Origin: Unio delphinus | Lineage: Eukaryota; Mollusca; Bivalvia; Unionida; Unionidae | Length of the DNA stretch: 64,000 nt | Direction of reading: 5' to 3' | NCBI GenBank assembly: GCA_029339505.1 | Contig: JAQISU010000097.1 | Location: 1-64,000 of the forward strand | Shown here: in pieces, positions 20,522 through 34,634 of the stretch | Numbering within the stretch: position 1 is the stretch's first letter | Layout of the letters: each line of letters opens with the position of its first letter | Position numbers and translations under genes: made by a program | Notes under the pieces: model-generated | Told to the model about the DNA's origin: nothing | What the model saw: the letters and a program-made list of their open reading frames with translations, nothing else | Database searches by the model: none

Positions 20522-22571
20522 TTCAAATTGTGATTTAGATCACAGAAATGTGACGTTTGTGTCACTCGGGACGAGTGATCTTTTAAAGGCGGGGGTAATG
20601 TCATAAATTTGGAGTAAGTGTTAGTGAATTTGAACCATGCTTGGGTCGTTAGTAGTGATTTTGGGTACAAGCCGAATGACTGTCCCTGTAGTAACATAGT
20701 CCATATTAAAATTCAGTAGTGTATACAAGTAGTGTGATTGAAAAGGCAGCATTTATGGTTGGAAATCAGTAAATTATAGAATGGAATCAATAAGTTGGAA
20801 CTTGGTAGGTACCGTTTATGTGGCCCATAGTGGAAAATTGGCGTATGTATATGAGTGTGATACGCCGGAAATTCTGTGGATGGACTGGCCTAGGGTCGCG
20901 CAGTTAAATATTTCCCAGTTAGTAAGGGAATACTGGTGTAATTTCTATGGCATGACAAGCTATCGGTACGGGAAAACGGATGATAATGAAGAAAAACCAT
21001 GTAAAGGTGCAGTTAATGGACGTTTGGGCAAGTTGTCTCCTCTGGGTCGCCCATTGATTACAGCAAAGATTAATAATTATAGCAGACACGTCTTTCTTTC
21101 CATTTTACAACTCAAGTTGTATGGAAGTCTTTGGAAATTTGGGGAAAACATATGACTTCCAGCGTGACTCGCGCCAGGGTTTTGACACCGCTCGGTCAAG
21201 TGAATACCCCTGTGCTTTGTAACAAGAAAAATTTCTGGTGACAGCGTTTTGGATATGTGTGAATAGTTCTGTCATGGTTTGCAATTTATTCAGAGTTATT
21301 ATGTGTGAAACTGACTATTGCTTCGCATTTGGAAGGAAAGAGGAAAGAAATATTATGGCTAGTGCGACTTTAACTTCGTTTATTGAGATTTCGCGACATT
21401 TGGTCTGCGAGAGTAGATATATGCATTTGCTGCTGAGAAGGATTTTTAAGAGGAGTCCTATGTTCAAGCAGGATGGAGTGTTTTATCCGGGATATAATTC
21501 AGCGATGGCAAGAATTGTATTGGTGTAGGTCGCGCAGATTGCGAGATCTAAGTCAGTTGGAGGTAAAACCGTGAGACAGTGCACACGCGGTTTCCATTTC
21601 TCCTCGACACGTGGGGGTTAAAACAGGGCCAAGTGATACTTTTGGTTCTTTTAATAGGCTGGAATTGCTAAAATGTGGACGACAATCATTGGCCACGGAA
21701 TTGTAACATGCTGGAATGATGAAAATGTCTGTAATTGTTTTGTTTTTGTACAAACTGATAGGAACCGCTAATGAATGGGTTTGACAACACCCCCCCCCCC
21801 CCCCCCCCGCCGTGTTGTGTATAATTGAGGAGATTGGATTTTATAACATCAACAACAATAAGAACATAAGAACAACCTACATAAATTTGATATAAGCGTC
21901 ATACACCGGTAGAAGTGGCCAATAAAAGTTTTAAATGGGTGGGTAATAATTTTTCCCCGTAATTATTACATGGATGGGTTGAGACATATTGTCTACGGGT
22001 GACAATTAAAAGCCGCGCAGTTACAATTAAATCAGAATGCGCCCAAAGGCTATGTAAATAATTTGATTATTGGTGTGATTATTTGTTTTATATTTTTAAA
22101 TTCTGTAACGACAGATGTCGGTCTTGATTGGGGTTTTATTATTGTATGTATTAGTTTTATAATTTGTAATCATGTGGTGTTAGAGCAGAAAAGTTCTAGA
22201 AGTTGTTGCTGCATGAGACCAGGTGGTAAATTAAGTCTAGTTGGTTTGAATTGTGCTTGGAGTTAAACATGGCTGAATTGAAAGAAAATAAGGGTATTAT
22301 GTATGGGTGTTTGGAGGCTGGTGGACTATTTGTTTATTTTTATTTTTGTGTTGCTGTAGGGTACGGTTAAGTGGTGAAAAGATGATTGAAAAGGCAGTGT
22401 CAAGTCTAGCGTTCTGTTGGTGACAATAGGGTCGCGCCAGATGGGCGTTGAAGTCATGGTTGACTTATTTTGAGGTTCTTAAGAGGTCGTGTTTCATTTG
22501 AAGAACGCATTCTCTAACCTCGTGTAGTACAGGACGGATCCTGTATTTTGATTGTCATTGAACTGTTAGCG
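19747..22571 (+). repeat. Unit 8 (B), 2825 bp, indel-rich
   Basis: A tract 28, C tract 19. Private changes: T lost at the unit start (CCAGTGAGAATTG), CAATGCACG near 19917, extra C in GTGGCCCATAG near 20823, extra G in TACGGGAAAACGG near 20970, ATAATTCAGCG near 21497, and GTTGGTTTGAA near 22243. Confidence 0.95.
20781..21155 (+). other. 124-residue ATG frame unique to unit 8, opened by two one-base insertions
   Basis: In the consensus unit the same ATG (unit position 1031) is followed by a stop after 41 codons. Unit 8 has an extra C near 20823 and an extra G near 20970, and together these shift the reading into a long open frame ending at TGA 21153-21155. Units 6 and 7 carry different one-base insertions in the same 40-bp interval (near 15325 and 18166) that also shift into this frame. 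In unit 7 that gives a 119-residue frame, but from a TTG start. This may be chance, a sequencing artefact, or the remnant of an older frame. Confidence 0.12.
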
Positions 22572-25388
22572 ACTTGCCAGTTGAGAATTGATTTATACAG
22601 AGCACATTAAGAAGGAAGAAAGAAATCGTCTACACGCATCTTCATGATCATATATGGTCCAGCGAGATTTTCATCATGCATAGTTTGACTTGTCTGCATG
22701 AATGGAATGGTGTCAATTTGGAAAACTGTGAAGGACAATTCAAAGCACGTGTTAGTTATTTAGCAGCATGAAGAAATTGTAGTGCACACCACAATTATAG
22801 TTGAATCGTGATGTGATGGTGTTCCAAACTTTAGCGTTTGGGGATAGGTTTTCTTAGGGATTTAGGTAACAACTGGTGTGGAATTTGTAGTGAATTAACA
22901 GTGAAAGAAAACAAATAGGATCGTCTGGCACAGACTGAGTTGAAAAATATTTGCGCATTGAAGTCATGGTTGACTTGTTGGAGGTTAGTAAGAGAAGGTG
23001 TCTCTGAAGAACGCTAACCTCGTGATATGTACAGGTGTACCAAGGTCTATTAGGAGAACGTGTGTCCTGGTGGAAACGCAATCTCCAGACCAGAGTTTAA
23101 TGTAAAGAGGAATGGTTCTGGTTGCATTTTGATGTCTGTTGTTAGAGACCTATGCTTAGACAAGTCAATTTCGAGGAAGTCGTGAGGGAGTTTGAACCCG
23201 ACTAAGTGGTTGAAACATTATTTCATCTTGGATTCAACTTGTTTAGATTTGGATAGTTTATGTTGTTGTATATAATCATATTGGTAATCGTTTATCGGGT
23301 GTGGGGTTAAATTTAGAAAAAAAAAAAAAAAAAAAAAAAAAATACTTCAAATTGTGATTTAGATCACAGAAATGTGACGTTTGTGTCACTCGGGACGAGT
23401 GATCTTTTAAGGCGGGGGTAATGTCATAAATTTGGAGTAAGTTGTTAGTGAATTTGAACCATGCTTGGGTCGTTAGTAGTGATTTTGGGTACAAGCCGAA
23501 TGACTGTCCCTGTAGTAACATAGTCCATATTAAAATTCAGTAGTGTATACAAGTAGTGTGATTGAAAAGGCAGCATTTATGGTTGGAAATCAGTAAATTA
23601 TAGAATGGAATCAATAAGTTGGAACTTGGTAGGTAACGTTTATGTGGCCATAGTGGAAATTGGCGTATGTATATGAGTGTGATACGCCGGAAATTCTGTG
23701 GATGGACTGGCCTAGGGTCGCGCAGTTAAATATTTCCCAGTTAGTAAGGGAATACTGGTGTAATTTCTATGGCATGACAAGCTATCGGTACGGAAACGGA
23801 TGATAATGAAGAAAAACCATGTAAAGGTGCAGTTAATGGACGTTTGGGCAAGTTGTCTCCTCTGGGTCGCCCATTGATTACAGCAAAGATTAATAATTAT
23901 AGCAGACACGTCTTTCTTTCCATTTTACAACTCAAGTTGTATGGAAGTCTTTGGAAATTTGGGGAAAACATATGACTTCCAGCGTGACTCGCGCCAGGGT
24001 TTGACACCGCTCGGTCAAGTGAATACCCCTGTGCTTTGTAACAAGAAAAATTTCTGGTGACAGCGTTTTGGGATATGTGTGAATAGTTCTGTCATGGTTT
24101 GCAATTTATTCAGAGTTATTATGTGTGAAACTGACTATTGCTTCGCATTTGGAAGGAAAGAGGAAAGAAATATTATGGCTAGTGCGACTTTAACTTCGTT
24201 TATTGAGATTTCGCGACATTTGGTCTGCGAGAGTAGATATATGCATTTGCTGCTGAGAAGGATTTTTAAGAGGAGTCCTATGTTCAAGCAGGATGGAGTG
24301 TTTTATCCGGGATATAATACAGCGATGGCAAGAATTGTATTGGTGTAGGTCGCGCAGATTGCGAGATCTAAGTCAGTTGGAGGTAAAACCGTGAGACAGT
24401 GCACACGCGGTTTCCATTTCTCCTCGACACGTGGGGGTTAAAACAGGGCCAAGTGATACTTTTGGTTCTTTTTAATAGGCTGGAATTGCTAAAATGTGGA
24501 CGACAATCATTGGCCACGGAATTGTAACATGCTGGAATATGAAAATGTCTGTAATTGTTTTGTTTTTGTACAAACTGATAGGAACCGCTAATGAATGGGT
24601 TTGACAACACCCCCCCCCCCCCCCGCCGTGTTGTGTATAATTGAGGAGATTGGATTTTATAACATCAACAACAATAAGAACAATAAGAACAACCTACATA
24701 AATTTGATATAAGCGTCATACACCGGTAGAAGTGGCCAATAAAAGTTTTAAATGGGTGGGTAATAATTTTTCCCCGTAATTATTACATGGATGGGTTGAG
24801 ACATATTGTCTACGGGTGACAATTAAAAGCCGCGCAGTTACAATTAAATCAGAATGCGCCAAAGGCTATGTAAATAATTTGATTATTGGTGTGATTATTT
24901 GTTTTATATTTTTAAATTCTGTAACGACAGATGTCGGTCTTGATTGGGGTTTTATTATTGTATGTATTAGTTTTATAATTTGTAATCATGTGGTGTTAGA
25001 GCAGAAAAGTTCTAGAAGTTGTTGCTGCATGAGACCAGGTGGTAAATTAAGTCTAGTTGTTTGAATTGTGCTTGGAGTTAAACATGGCTGAATTGAAAGA
25101 AAATAAGGGTATTATGTATGGGTGTTTGGAGGCTGGTGGACTATTTGTTTATTTTTATTTTTGTGTTGCTGTAGGGTACGGTTAAGTGGTGAAAAGATGA
25201 TTGAAAAGGCAGTGTCAAGTCTAGCGTTCTGTTGGTGACAATAGGGTCGCGCCAGATGGGCGTTGAAGTCATGGTTGACTTATTTTTGAGGTTCTTAAGA
25301 GGTCGTGTTTCATTTGAAGAACGCATTCTCTAACCTCGTGGTAGTACAGGACGGATCCTGTATTTTGATTGTCATTGAACTGTTAGCG
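22572..25388 (+). repeat. Unit 9 (B), 2817 bp, indel-rich
   Basis: A tract 26, C tract 15. It has lost the KpnI site (GGTAACGTT near 23632). Single-base losses occur in the GGAAATTGGCG (23655), ACGGAAACGG (23790), AGGGTTTGAC (23997) and GGAATATG (24534) contexts. The tail has CCTCGTGGTAG, intermediate between A and B. Confidence 0.95.
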
Positions 25389-26132
25389 ACTTGCCAGTTG
25401 AGAATTGATTTATACAGAGCACATTAAGAAGGAAGAAAGAAATCGTCTACACGCATCTTCATGATCATATATGGTCCAGCGAGATTTTCATCATGCATAG
25501 TTTGACTTGTCTGCATGAATGGAATGGTGTCAATTTGGAAAACTGTGAAGGACAATTCAAAGCACGTGTTAGTTATTTAGCAGCATGAAGAAATTGTAGT
25601 GCACACCACAATTATAGTTGAATCGTGATGTGATGGTGTTCCAAACTTTAGCGTTTGGGGATAGGTTTTCTTAGGGATTTAGGTAACAACTGTGTGGAAT
25701 TTGTAGTGAATTAACAGTGAAAGAAACAAATAGGATCGTCTGGCACAGACTGAGTTGAAAAATATTTGCGCATTGAAGTCATGGTTGACTTGTTGGAGGT
25801 TAGTAAGAGAAGGTGTCTCTGAAGAACGCTAACCTCGTGATATGTACAGGTGTACCAAGGTCTATTAGGAGAACGTGTGTCCTGGTGGAAACGCAATCTC
25901 CAGACCAGAGTTTTAATGTAAAGAGGAATGGTTCTGGTTGCATTTGATGTCTGTTGTTAGAGACCTATGCTTAGACAAGTCAATTTCGAGGAAGTCGTGA
26001 GGGAGTTTGAACCCGACTAAGTGGTTGAAACATTATTTCATCTTGGATTCAACTTGTTTAGATTTGGATAGTTTATGTTGTTGTATATAATCATATTGGT
26101 AATCGTTTATCGGGGTGTGGGGTTAAATTTAG

Positions 26133-26163
<31 letters not shown>

Positions 26164-28212
26164 TTCAAATTGTGATTTAGATCACAGAAATGTGACGTTT
26201 GTGTCACTCGGGACGAGTGATCTTTTAAAGGCGGGGGTAATGTCATAAATTTGGAGTAAGTGTTAGTGAATTTGAACCATGCTTGGGTCGTTAGTAGTGA
26301 TTTTGGGTACAAGCCGAATGACTGTCCCTGTAGTAACATAGTCCATATTAAAATTCAGTAGTGTATACAAGTAGTGTGATTGAAAAGGCAGCATTTATGG
26401 TTGGAAATCAGTAAATTATAGAATGGAATCAATAAGTTGGAACTTGGTAGGTACCGTTTATGTGGCCATAGTGGAAAATTGGCGTATGTATATGAGTGTG
26501 ATACGCCGGAAATTCTGTGGATGGACTGGCCTAGGGTCGCGCAGTTAAATATTTCCCAGTTAGTAAGGGAATACTGGTGTAATTTCTATGGCATGACAAG
26601 CTATCGGTACGGAAAACGGATGATAATGAAGAAAAACCATGTAAAGGTGCAGTTAATGGACGTTTGGGCAAGTTGTCTCCTCTGGGTCGCCCATTGATTA
26701 CAGCAAAGATTAATAATTATAGCAGACACGTCTTTCTTTCCATTTTACAACTCAAGTTGTATGGAAGTCTTTGGAAATTTGGGGAAAACATATGACTTCC
26801 AGCGTGACTCGCGCCAGGGTGTTTGACACCGCTCGGTCAAGTGAATACCCCTGTGCTTGTAACAAGAAAAATTTCTGGTGACAGCGTTTTGGGATATGTG
26901 TGAATAGTTCTGTCATGGTTTGCAATTTATTCAGAGTTATTATGTGTGAAACTGACTATTGCTTCGCATTTGGAAGGAAAGAGGAAAGAAATATTATGGC
27001 TAGTGCGACTTTAACTTCGTTTATTGAGATTTCGCGACATTTGGTCTGCGAGAGTAGATATATGCATTTGCTGCTGAGAAGGATTTTTAAGAGGAGTCCT
27101 ATGTTCAAGCAGGATGGAGTGTTTTATCCGGGATATAATACAGCGATGGCAAGAATTGTATTGGTGTAGGTCGCGCAGATTGCGAGATCTAAGTCAGTTG
27201 GAGGTAAAACCGTGAGACAGTGCACACGCGGTTTCCATTTCTCCTCGACACGTGGGGGGTTAAAACAGGGCCAAGTGATACTTTTGGTTCTTTTTAATAG
27301 GCTGGAATTGCTAAAATGTGGACGACAATCATTGGCCACGGAATTGTAACATGCTGGAATGATGAAAATGTCTGTAATTGTTTTGTTTTTGTACAAACTG
27401 ATAGGAACCGCTAATGAATGGGTTTGACAACACCCCCCCCCCCCCCCCGCCGTGTTGTGTATAATTGAGGAGATTGGATTTTATAACATCAACAACAATA
27501 AGAACAATAAGAACAACCTACATAAATTTGATATAAGCGTCATACACCGGTAGAAGTGGCCAATAAAAGTTTTAAATGGGTGGGTAATAATTTTTCCCCG
27601 TAATTATTACATGGATGGGTTGAGACATATTGTCTACGGGTGACAATTAAAAGCCGCGCAGTTACAATTAAATCAGAATGCGCCCAAAGGCTATGTAAAT
27701 AATTTGATTATTGGTGTGATTATTTGTTTTATATTTTTAAATTCTGTAACGACAGATGTCGGTCTTGATTGGGGTTTTATTATTGTATGTATTAGTTTTA
27801 TAATTTGTAATCATGTGGTGTTAGAGCAGAAAAGTTCTAGAAGTTGTTGCTGCATGAGACCAGGTGGTAAATTAAGTCTAGTTGTTTGAATTGTGCTTGG
27901 AGTTAAACATGGCTGAATTGAAAGAAAATAAGGGTATTATGTATGGGTGTTTGGAGGCTGGTGGACTATTTGTTTATTTTTATTTTTGTGTTGCTGTAGG
28001 GTACGGTTAAGTGGTGAAAAGATGATTGAAAAGGCAGTGTCAAGTCTAGCGTTCTGTTGGTGACAATAGGGTCGCGCCAGATGGGCGTTGAAGTCATGGT
28101 TGACTTATTTTTGAGGTTCTTAAGAGGTCGTGTTTCATTTGAAGAACGCATTCTCTAACCTCGTGTAGTACAGGACGGATCCTGTATTTTGATTGTCATT
28201 GAACTGTTAGCG
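25389..28212 (+). repeat. Unit 10 (B), 2824 bp
   Basis: A tract 28, C tract 16. Small private indels: AACTGTGTGG near 25688, TCGGGGTGTGG near 26111, AGGGTGTTTGAC near 26816 and CGTGGGGGGTT near 27251. Confidence 0.96.
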
Positions 28213-28957
28213 ACTTGCCAGTTGAGAATTGATTTATACAGAGCACATTAAGAAGGAAGAAAGAAATCGTCTACACGCATCTTCATGATCATATATGGTC
28301 CAGCGAGATTTTCATCATGCATAGTTTGACTTGTCTGCATGAATGGAATGGTGTCAATTTGGAAAACTGTGAAGGACAATTCAAAGCACGTGTTAGTTAT
28401 TTAGCAGCATGAAGAAATTGTAGTGCACACCACAATTATAGTTGAATCGTGATGTGATGGTGTTCCAAACTTTAGCGTTTGGGGATAGGTTTTCTTAGGG
28501 ATTTAGGTAACAACTGGTGTGGAATTTGTAGTGAATTAACAGTGAAAGAAACAAATAGGATCGTCTGGCACAGACTGAGTTGAAAAATATTTTGCGCATT
28601 GAAGTCATGGTTGACTTGTTGGAGGTTAGTAAGAGAAGGTGTCTCTGAAGAACGCTAACCTCGTGATATGTACAGGTGTACCAAGGTCTATTAGGAGAAC
28701 GTGTGTCCTGGTGGAAACGCAATCTCCAGACCAGAGTTTTAATGTAAAGAGGAATGGTTCTGGTTGCATTTGATGTCTGTTGTTAGAGACCTATGCTTAG
28801 ACAAGTCAATTTCGAGGAAGTCGTGAGGGAGTTTGAACCCGACTAAGTGGTTGAAACATTATTTCATCTTGGATTCAACTTGTTTAGATTTGGATAGTTT
28901 ATGTTGTTGTATATAATCATATTGGTAATCGTTTATCGGGTGTGGGGTTAAATTTAG

Positions 28958-28988
<31 letters not shown>

Positions 28989-31038
28989 TTCAAATTGTGA
29001 TTTAGATCACAGAAATGTGACGTTTGTGTCACTCGGGACGAGTGATCTTTTAAAGGCGGGGGTAATGTCATAAATTTGGAGTAAGTGTTAGTGAATTTGA
29101 ACCATGCTTGGGTCGTTAGTAGTGATTTTGGGTACAAGCCGAATGACTGTCCCTGTAGTAACATAGTCCATATTAAAATTCAGTAGTGTATACAAGTAGT
29201 GTGATTGAAAAGGCAGCATTTATGGTTGGAAATCAGTAAATTATAGAATGGAATCAATAAGTTGGAACTTGGTAGGTACCGTTTATGTGGCCATAGTGGA
29301 AAATTGGCGTATGTATATGAGTGTGATACGCCGGAAATTCTGTGGATGGACTGGCCTAGGGTCGCGCAGTTAAATATTTCCCAGTTAGTAAGGGAATACT
29401 GGTGTAATTTCTATGGCATGACAAGCTATCGGTACGGAAAACGGATGATAATGAAGAAAAACCATGTAAAGGTGCAGTTAATGGACGTTTGGGCAAGTTG
29501 TCTCCTCTGGGTCGCCCATTGATTACAGCAAAGATTAATAATTATAGCAGACACGTCTTTCTTTCCATTTTACAACTCAAGTTGTATGGAAGTCTTTGGA
29601 AATTTGGGGAAAACATATGACTTCCAGCGTGACTCGCGCCAGGGTTTTGACACCGCTCGGTCAAGTGAATACCCCTGTGCTTGTAACAAGAAAAATTTCT
29701 GGTGACAGCGTTTTGGGATATGTGTGAATAGTTCTGTCATGGTTTGCAATTTATTCAGAGTTATTATGTGTGAAACTGACTATTGCTTCGCATTTGGAAG
29801 GAAAGAGGAAAGAAATATTATGGCTAGTGCGACTTTAACTTCGTTTATTGAGATTTCGCGACATTTGGTCTGCGAGAGTAGATATATGCATTTGCTGCTG
29901 AGAAGGATTTTTAAGAGGAGTCCTATGTTCAAGCAGGATGGAGTGTTTTATCCGGGATATAATACAGCGATGGCAAGAATTGTATTGGTGTAGGTCGCGC
30001 AGATTGCGAGATCTAAGTCAGTTGGAGGTAAAACCGTGAGACAGTGCACACGCGGTTTCCATTTCTCCTCGACACGTGGGGGTTAAAACAGGGCCAAGTG
30101 ATACTTTTGGTTCTTTTTAATAGGCTGGAATTGCTAAAATGTGGACGACAATCATTGGCCACGGAATTGTAACATGCTGGAATGATGAAAATGTCTGTAA
30201 TTGTTTTGTTTTTGTACAAACTGATAGGAACCGCTAATGAATGGGTTTGACAACACCCCCCCCCCCCCCCCCCGCCGTGTTGTGTATAATTGAGGAGATT
30301 GGATTTTATAACATCAACAACAATAAGAACAATAAGAACAACCTACATAAATTTGATATAAGCGTCATACACCGGTAGAGAGTGGCCAATAAAAGTTTTA
30401 AATGGGTGGGTAATAATTTTTCCCCGTAATTATTACATGGATGGGTTGAGACATATTGTCTACGGGTGACAATTAAAAGCCGCGCAGTTACAATTAAATC
30501 AGAATGCGCCCAAAGGCTATGTAAATAATTTGATTATTGGTGTGATTATTTGTTTTATATTTTTAAATTCTGTAACGACAGATGTCGGTCTTGATTGGGG
30601 TTTTATTATTGTATGTATTAGTTTTATAATTTGTAATCATGTGGTGTTAGAGCAGAAAAGTTCTAGAAGTTGTTGCTGCATGAGACCAGGTGGTAAATTA
30701 AGTCTAGTTGTTTGAATTGTGCTTGGAGTTAAACATGGCTGAATTGAAAGAAAATAAGGGTATTATGTATGGGTGTTTGGAGGCTGGTGGACTATTTGTT
30801 TATTTTTATTTTTGTGTTGCTGTAGGGTACGGTTAAGTGGTGAAAAGATGATTGAAAAGGCAGTGTCAAGTCTAGCGTTCTGTTGGTGACAATAGGGTCG
30901 CGCCAGATGGGCGTTGAAGTCATGGTTGACTTATTTTTGAGGTTCTTAAGAGGTCGTGTTTCATTTGAAGAACGCATTCTCTAACCTCGTGTAGTACAGG
31001 ACGGATCCTGTATTTTGATTGTCATTGAACTGTTAGCG
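28213..31038 (+). repeat. Unit 11 (B), 2826 bp
   Basis: A tract 28, C tract 18. Private: ATATTTTGCGC near 28587 (extra T) and GGTAGAGAGTGG near 30374. Confidence 0.97.
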
Positions 31039-31782
31039 ACTTGCCAGTTGAGAATTGATTTATACAGAGCACATTAAGAAGGAAGAAAGAAATCGTCTAC
31101 ACGCATCTTCATGATCATATATGGTCCAGCGAGATTTTCATCATGCATAGTTTGACTTGTCTGCATGAATGGAATGGTGTCAATTTGGAAAACTGTGAAG
31201 GACAATTCAAAGCACGTGTTAGTTATTTAGCAGCATGAAGAAATTGTAGTGCACACCACAATTATAGTTGAATCGTGATGTGATGGTGTTCCAAACTTTA
31301 GCGTTTGGGGATAGGTTTTCTTAGGGATTTAGGTAACAACTGGTGTGGAATTTGTAGTGAATTAACAGTGAAAGAAACAAATAGGATCGTCTGGCACAGA
31401 CTGAGTTGAAAAATATTTGCGCATTGAAGTCATGGTTGACTTGTTGGAGGTTAGTAAGAGAAGGTGTCTCTGAAGAACGCTAACCTCGTGATATGTACAG
31501 GTGTACCAAGGTCTATTAGGAGAACGTGTGTCCTGGTGGAAACGCAATCTCCAGACCAGAGTTTTAATGTAAAGAGGAATGGTTCTGGTTGCATTTGATG
31601 TCTGTTGTTAGAGACCTATGCTTAGACAAGTCAATTTCGAGGAAGTCGTGAGGGAGTTTGAACCCGACTAAGTGGTTGAAACATTATTTCATCTTGGATT
31701 CAACTTGTTTAGATTTGGATAGTTTATGTTGTTGTATATAATCATATTGGTAATCGTTTATCGGGTGTGGGGTTAAATTTAG

Positions 31783-31814
<32 letters not shown>

Positions 31815-33859
31815 TTCAAATTGTGATTTAGATCACAGAAATGTGACGTTTGTGTCACTCGGGACGAGTGATCTTTTAAAGGCGGGGGTAATGTCATAAA
31901 TTTGGAGTAAGTGTTAGTGAATTTGAACCATGCTTGGGTCGTTAGTAGTGATTTTGGGTACAAGCCGAATGACTGTCCCTGTAGTAACATAGTCCATATT
32001 AAAATTCAGTAGTGTATACAAGTAGTGTGATTGAAAAGGCAGCATTTATGGTTGGAAATCAGTAAATTATAGAATGGAATCAATAAGTTGGAACTTGGTA
32101 GGTACCGTTTATGTGGCCATAGTGGAAAATTGGCGTATGTATATGAGTGTGATACGCCGGAAATTCTGTGGATGGACTGGCCTAGGGTCGCGCAGTTAAA
32201 TATTTCCCAGTTAGTAAGGGAATACTGGTGTAATTTCTATGGCATGACAAGCTATCGGTACGGAAAACGGATGATAATGAAGAAAAACCATGTAAAGGTG
32301 CAGTTAATGGACGTTTGGGCAAGTTGTCTCCTCTGGGTCGCCCATTGATTACAGCAAAGATTAATAATTATAGCAGACACGTCTTTCTTTCCATTTTACA
32401 ACTCAAGTTGTATGGAAGTCTTTGGAAATTTGGGGAAAACATATGACTTCCAGCGTGACTCGCGCCAGGGTTTTGACACCGCTCGGTCAAGTGAATACCC
32501 CTGTGCTTGTAACAAGAAAAATTTCTGGTGACAGCGTTTTGGGATATGTGTGAATAGTTCTGTCATGGTTTGCAATTTATTCAGAGTTATTATGTGTGAA
32601 ACTGACTATTGCTTCGCATTTGGAAGGAAAGAGGAAAGAAATATTATGGCTAGTGCGACTTTAACTTCGTTTATTGAGATTTCGCGACATTTGGTCTGCG
32701 AGAGTAGATATATGCATTTGCTGCTGAGAAGGATTTTTAAGAGGAGTCCTATGTTCAAGCAGGATGGAGTGTTTTATCCGGGATATAATACAGCGATGGC
32801 AAGAATTGTATTGGTGTAGGTCGCGCAGATTGCGAGATCTAAGTCAGTTGGAGGTAAAACCGTGAGACAGTGCACACGCGGTTTCCATTTCTCCTCGACA
32901 CGTGGGGGTTAAAACAGGGCCAAGTGATACTTTTGGTTCTTTTTAATAGGCTGGAATTGCTAAAATGTGGACGACAATCATTGGCCACGGAATTGTAACA
33001 TGCTGGAATGATGAAAATGTCTGTAATTGTTTTGTTTTTGTACAAACTGATAGGAACCGCTAATGAATGGGTTTGACAACACCCCCCCCCCCCCCGCCGT
33101 GTTGTGTATAATTGAGGAGATTGGATTTTATAACATCAACAACAATAAGAACAATAAGAACAACCTACATAAATTTGATATAAGCGTCATACACCGGTAG
33201 AAGTGGCCAATAAAAGTTTTAAATGGGTGGGTAATAATTTTTCCCCGTAATTATTACATGGATGGGTTGAGACATATTGTCTACGGGTGACAATTAAAAG
33301 CCGCGCAGTTACAATTAAATCAGAATGCGCCCAAAGGCTATGTAAATAATTTGATTATTGGTGTGATTATTTGTTTTATATTTTTAAATTCTGTAACGAC
33401 AGATGTCGGTCTTGATTGGGGTTTTATTATTGTATGTATTAGTTTTATAATTTGTAATCATGTGGTGTTAGAGCAGAAAAGTTCTAGAAGTTGTTGCTGC
33501 ATGAGACCAGGTGGTAAATTAAGTCTAGTTGTTTGAATTGTGCTTGGAGTTAAACATGGCTGAATTGAAAGAAAATAAGGGTATTATGTATGGGTGTTTG
33601 GAGGCTGGTGGACTATTTGTTTATTTTTATTTTTGTGTTGCTGTAGGGTACGGTTAAGTGGTGAAAAGATGATTGAAAAGGCAGTGTCAAGTCTAGCGTT
33701 CTGTTGGTGACAATAGGGTCGCGCCAGATGGGCGTTGAAGTCATGGTTGACTTATTTTTGAGGTTCTTAAGAGGTCGTGTTTCATTTGAAGAACGCATTC
33801 TCTAACCTCGTGTAGTACAGGACGGATCCTGTATTTTGATTGTCATTGAACTGTTAGCG
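31039..33859 (+). repeat. Unit 12 (B), 2821 bp
   Basis: Consensus B unit. A tract 29, C tract 14. Differs from units 13-15 essentially only in homopolymer lengths. Confidence 0.97.
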
Positions 33860-34603
33860 ACTTGCCAGTTGAGAATTGATTTATACAGAGCACATTAAGA
33901 AGGAAGAAAGAAATCGTCTACACGCATCTTCATGATCATATATGGTCCAGCGAGATTTTCATCATGCATAGTTTGACTTGTCTGCATGAATGGAATGGTG
34001 TCAATTTGGAAAACTGTGAAGGACAATTCAAAGCACGTGTTAGTTATTTAGCAGCATGAAGAAATTGTAGTGCACACCACAATTATAGTTGAATCGTGAT
34101 GTGATGGTGTTCCAAACTTTAGCGTTTGGGGATAGGTTTTCTTAGGGATTTAGGTAACAACTGGTGTGGAATTTGTAGTGAATTAACAGTGAAAGAAACA
34201 AATAGGATCGTCTGGCACAGACTGAGTTGAAAAATATTTGCGCATTGAAGTCATGGTTGACTTGTTGGAGGTTAGTAAGAGAAGGTGTCTCTGAAGAACG
34301 CTAACCTCGTGATATGTACAGGTGTACCAAGGTCTATTAGGAGAACGTGTGTCCTGGTGGAAACGCAATCTCCAGACCAGAGTTTTAATGTAAAGAGGAA
34401 TGGTTCTGGTTGCATTTGATGTCTGTTGTTAGAGACCTATGCTTAGACAAGTCAATTTCGAGGAAGTCGTGAGGGAGTTTGAACCCGACTAAGTGGTTGA
34501 AACATTATTTCATCTTGGATTCAACTTGTTTAGATTTGGATAGTTTATGTTGTTGTATATAATCATATTGGTAATCGTTTATCGGGTGTGGGGTTAAATT
34601 TAG

Positions 34604-34634
<31 letters not shown>

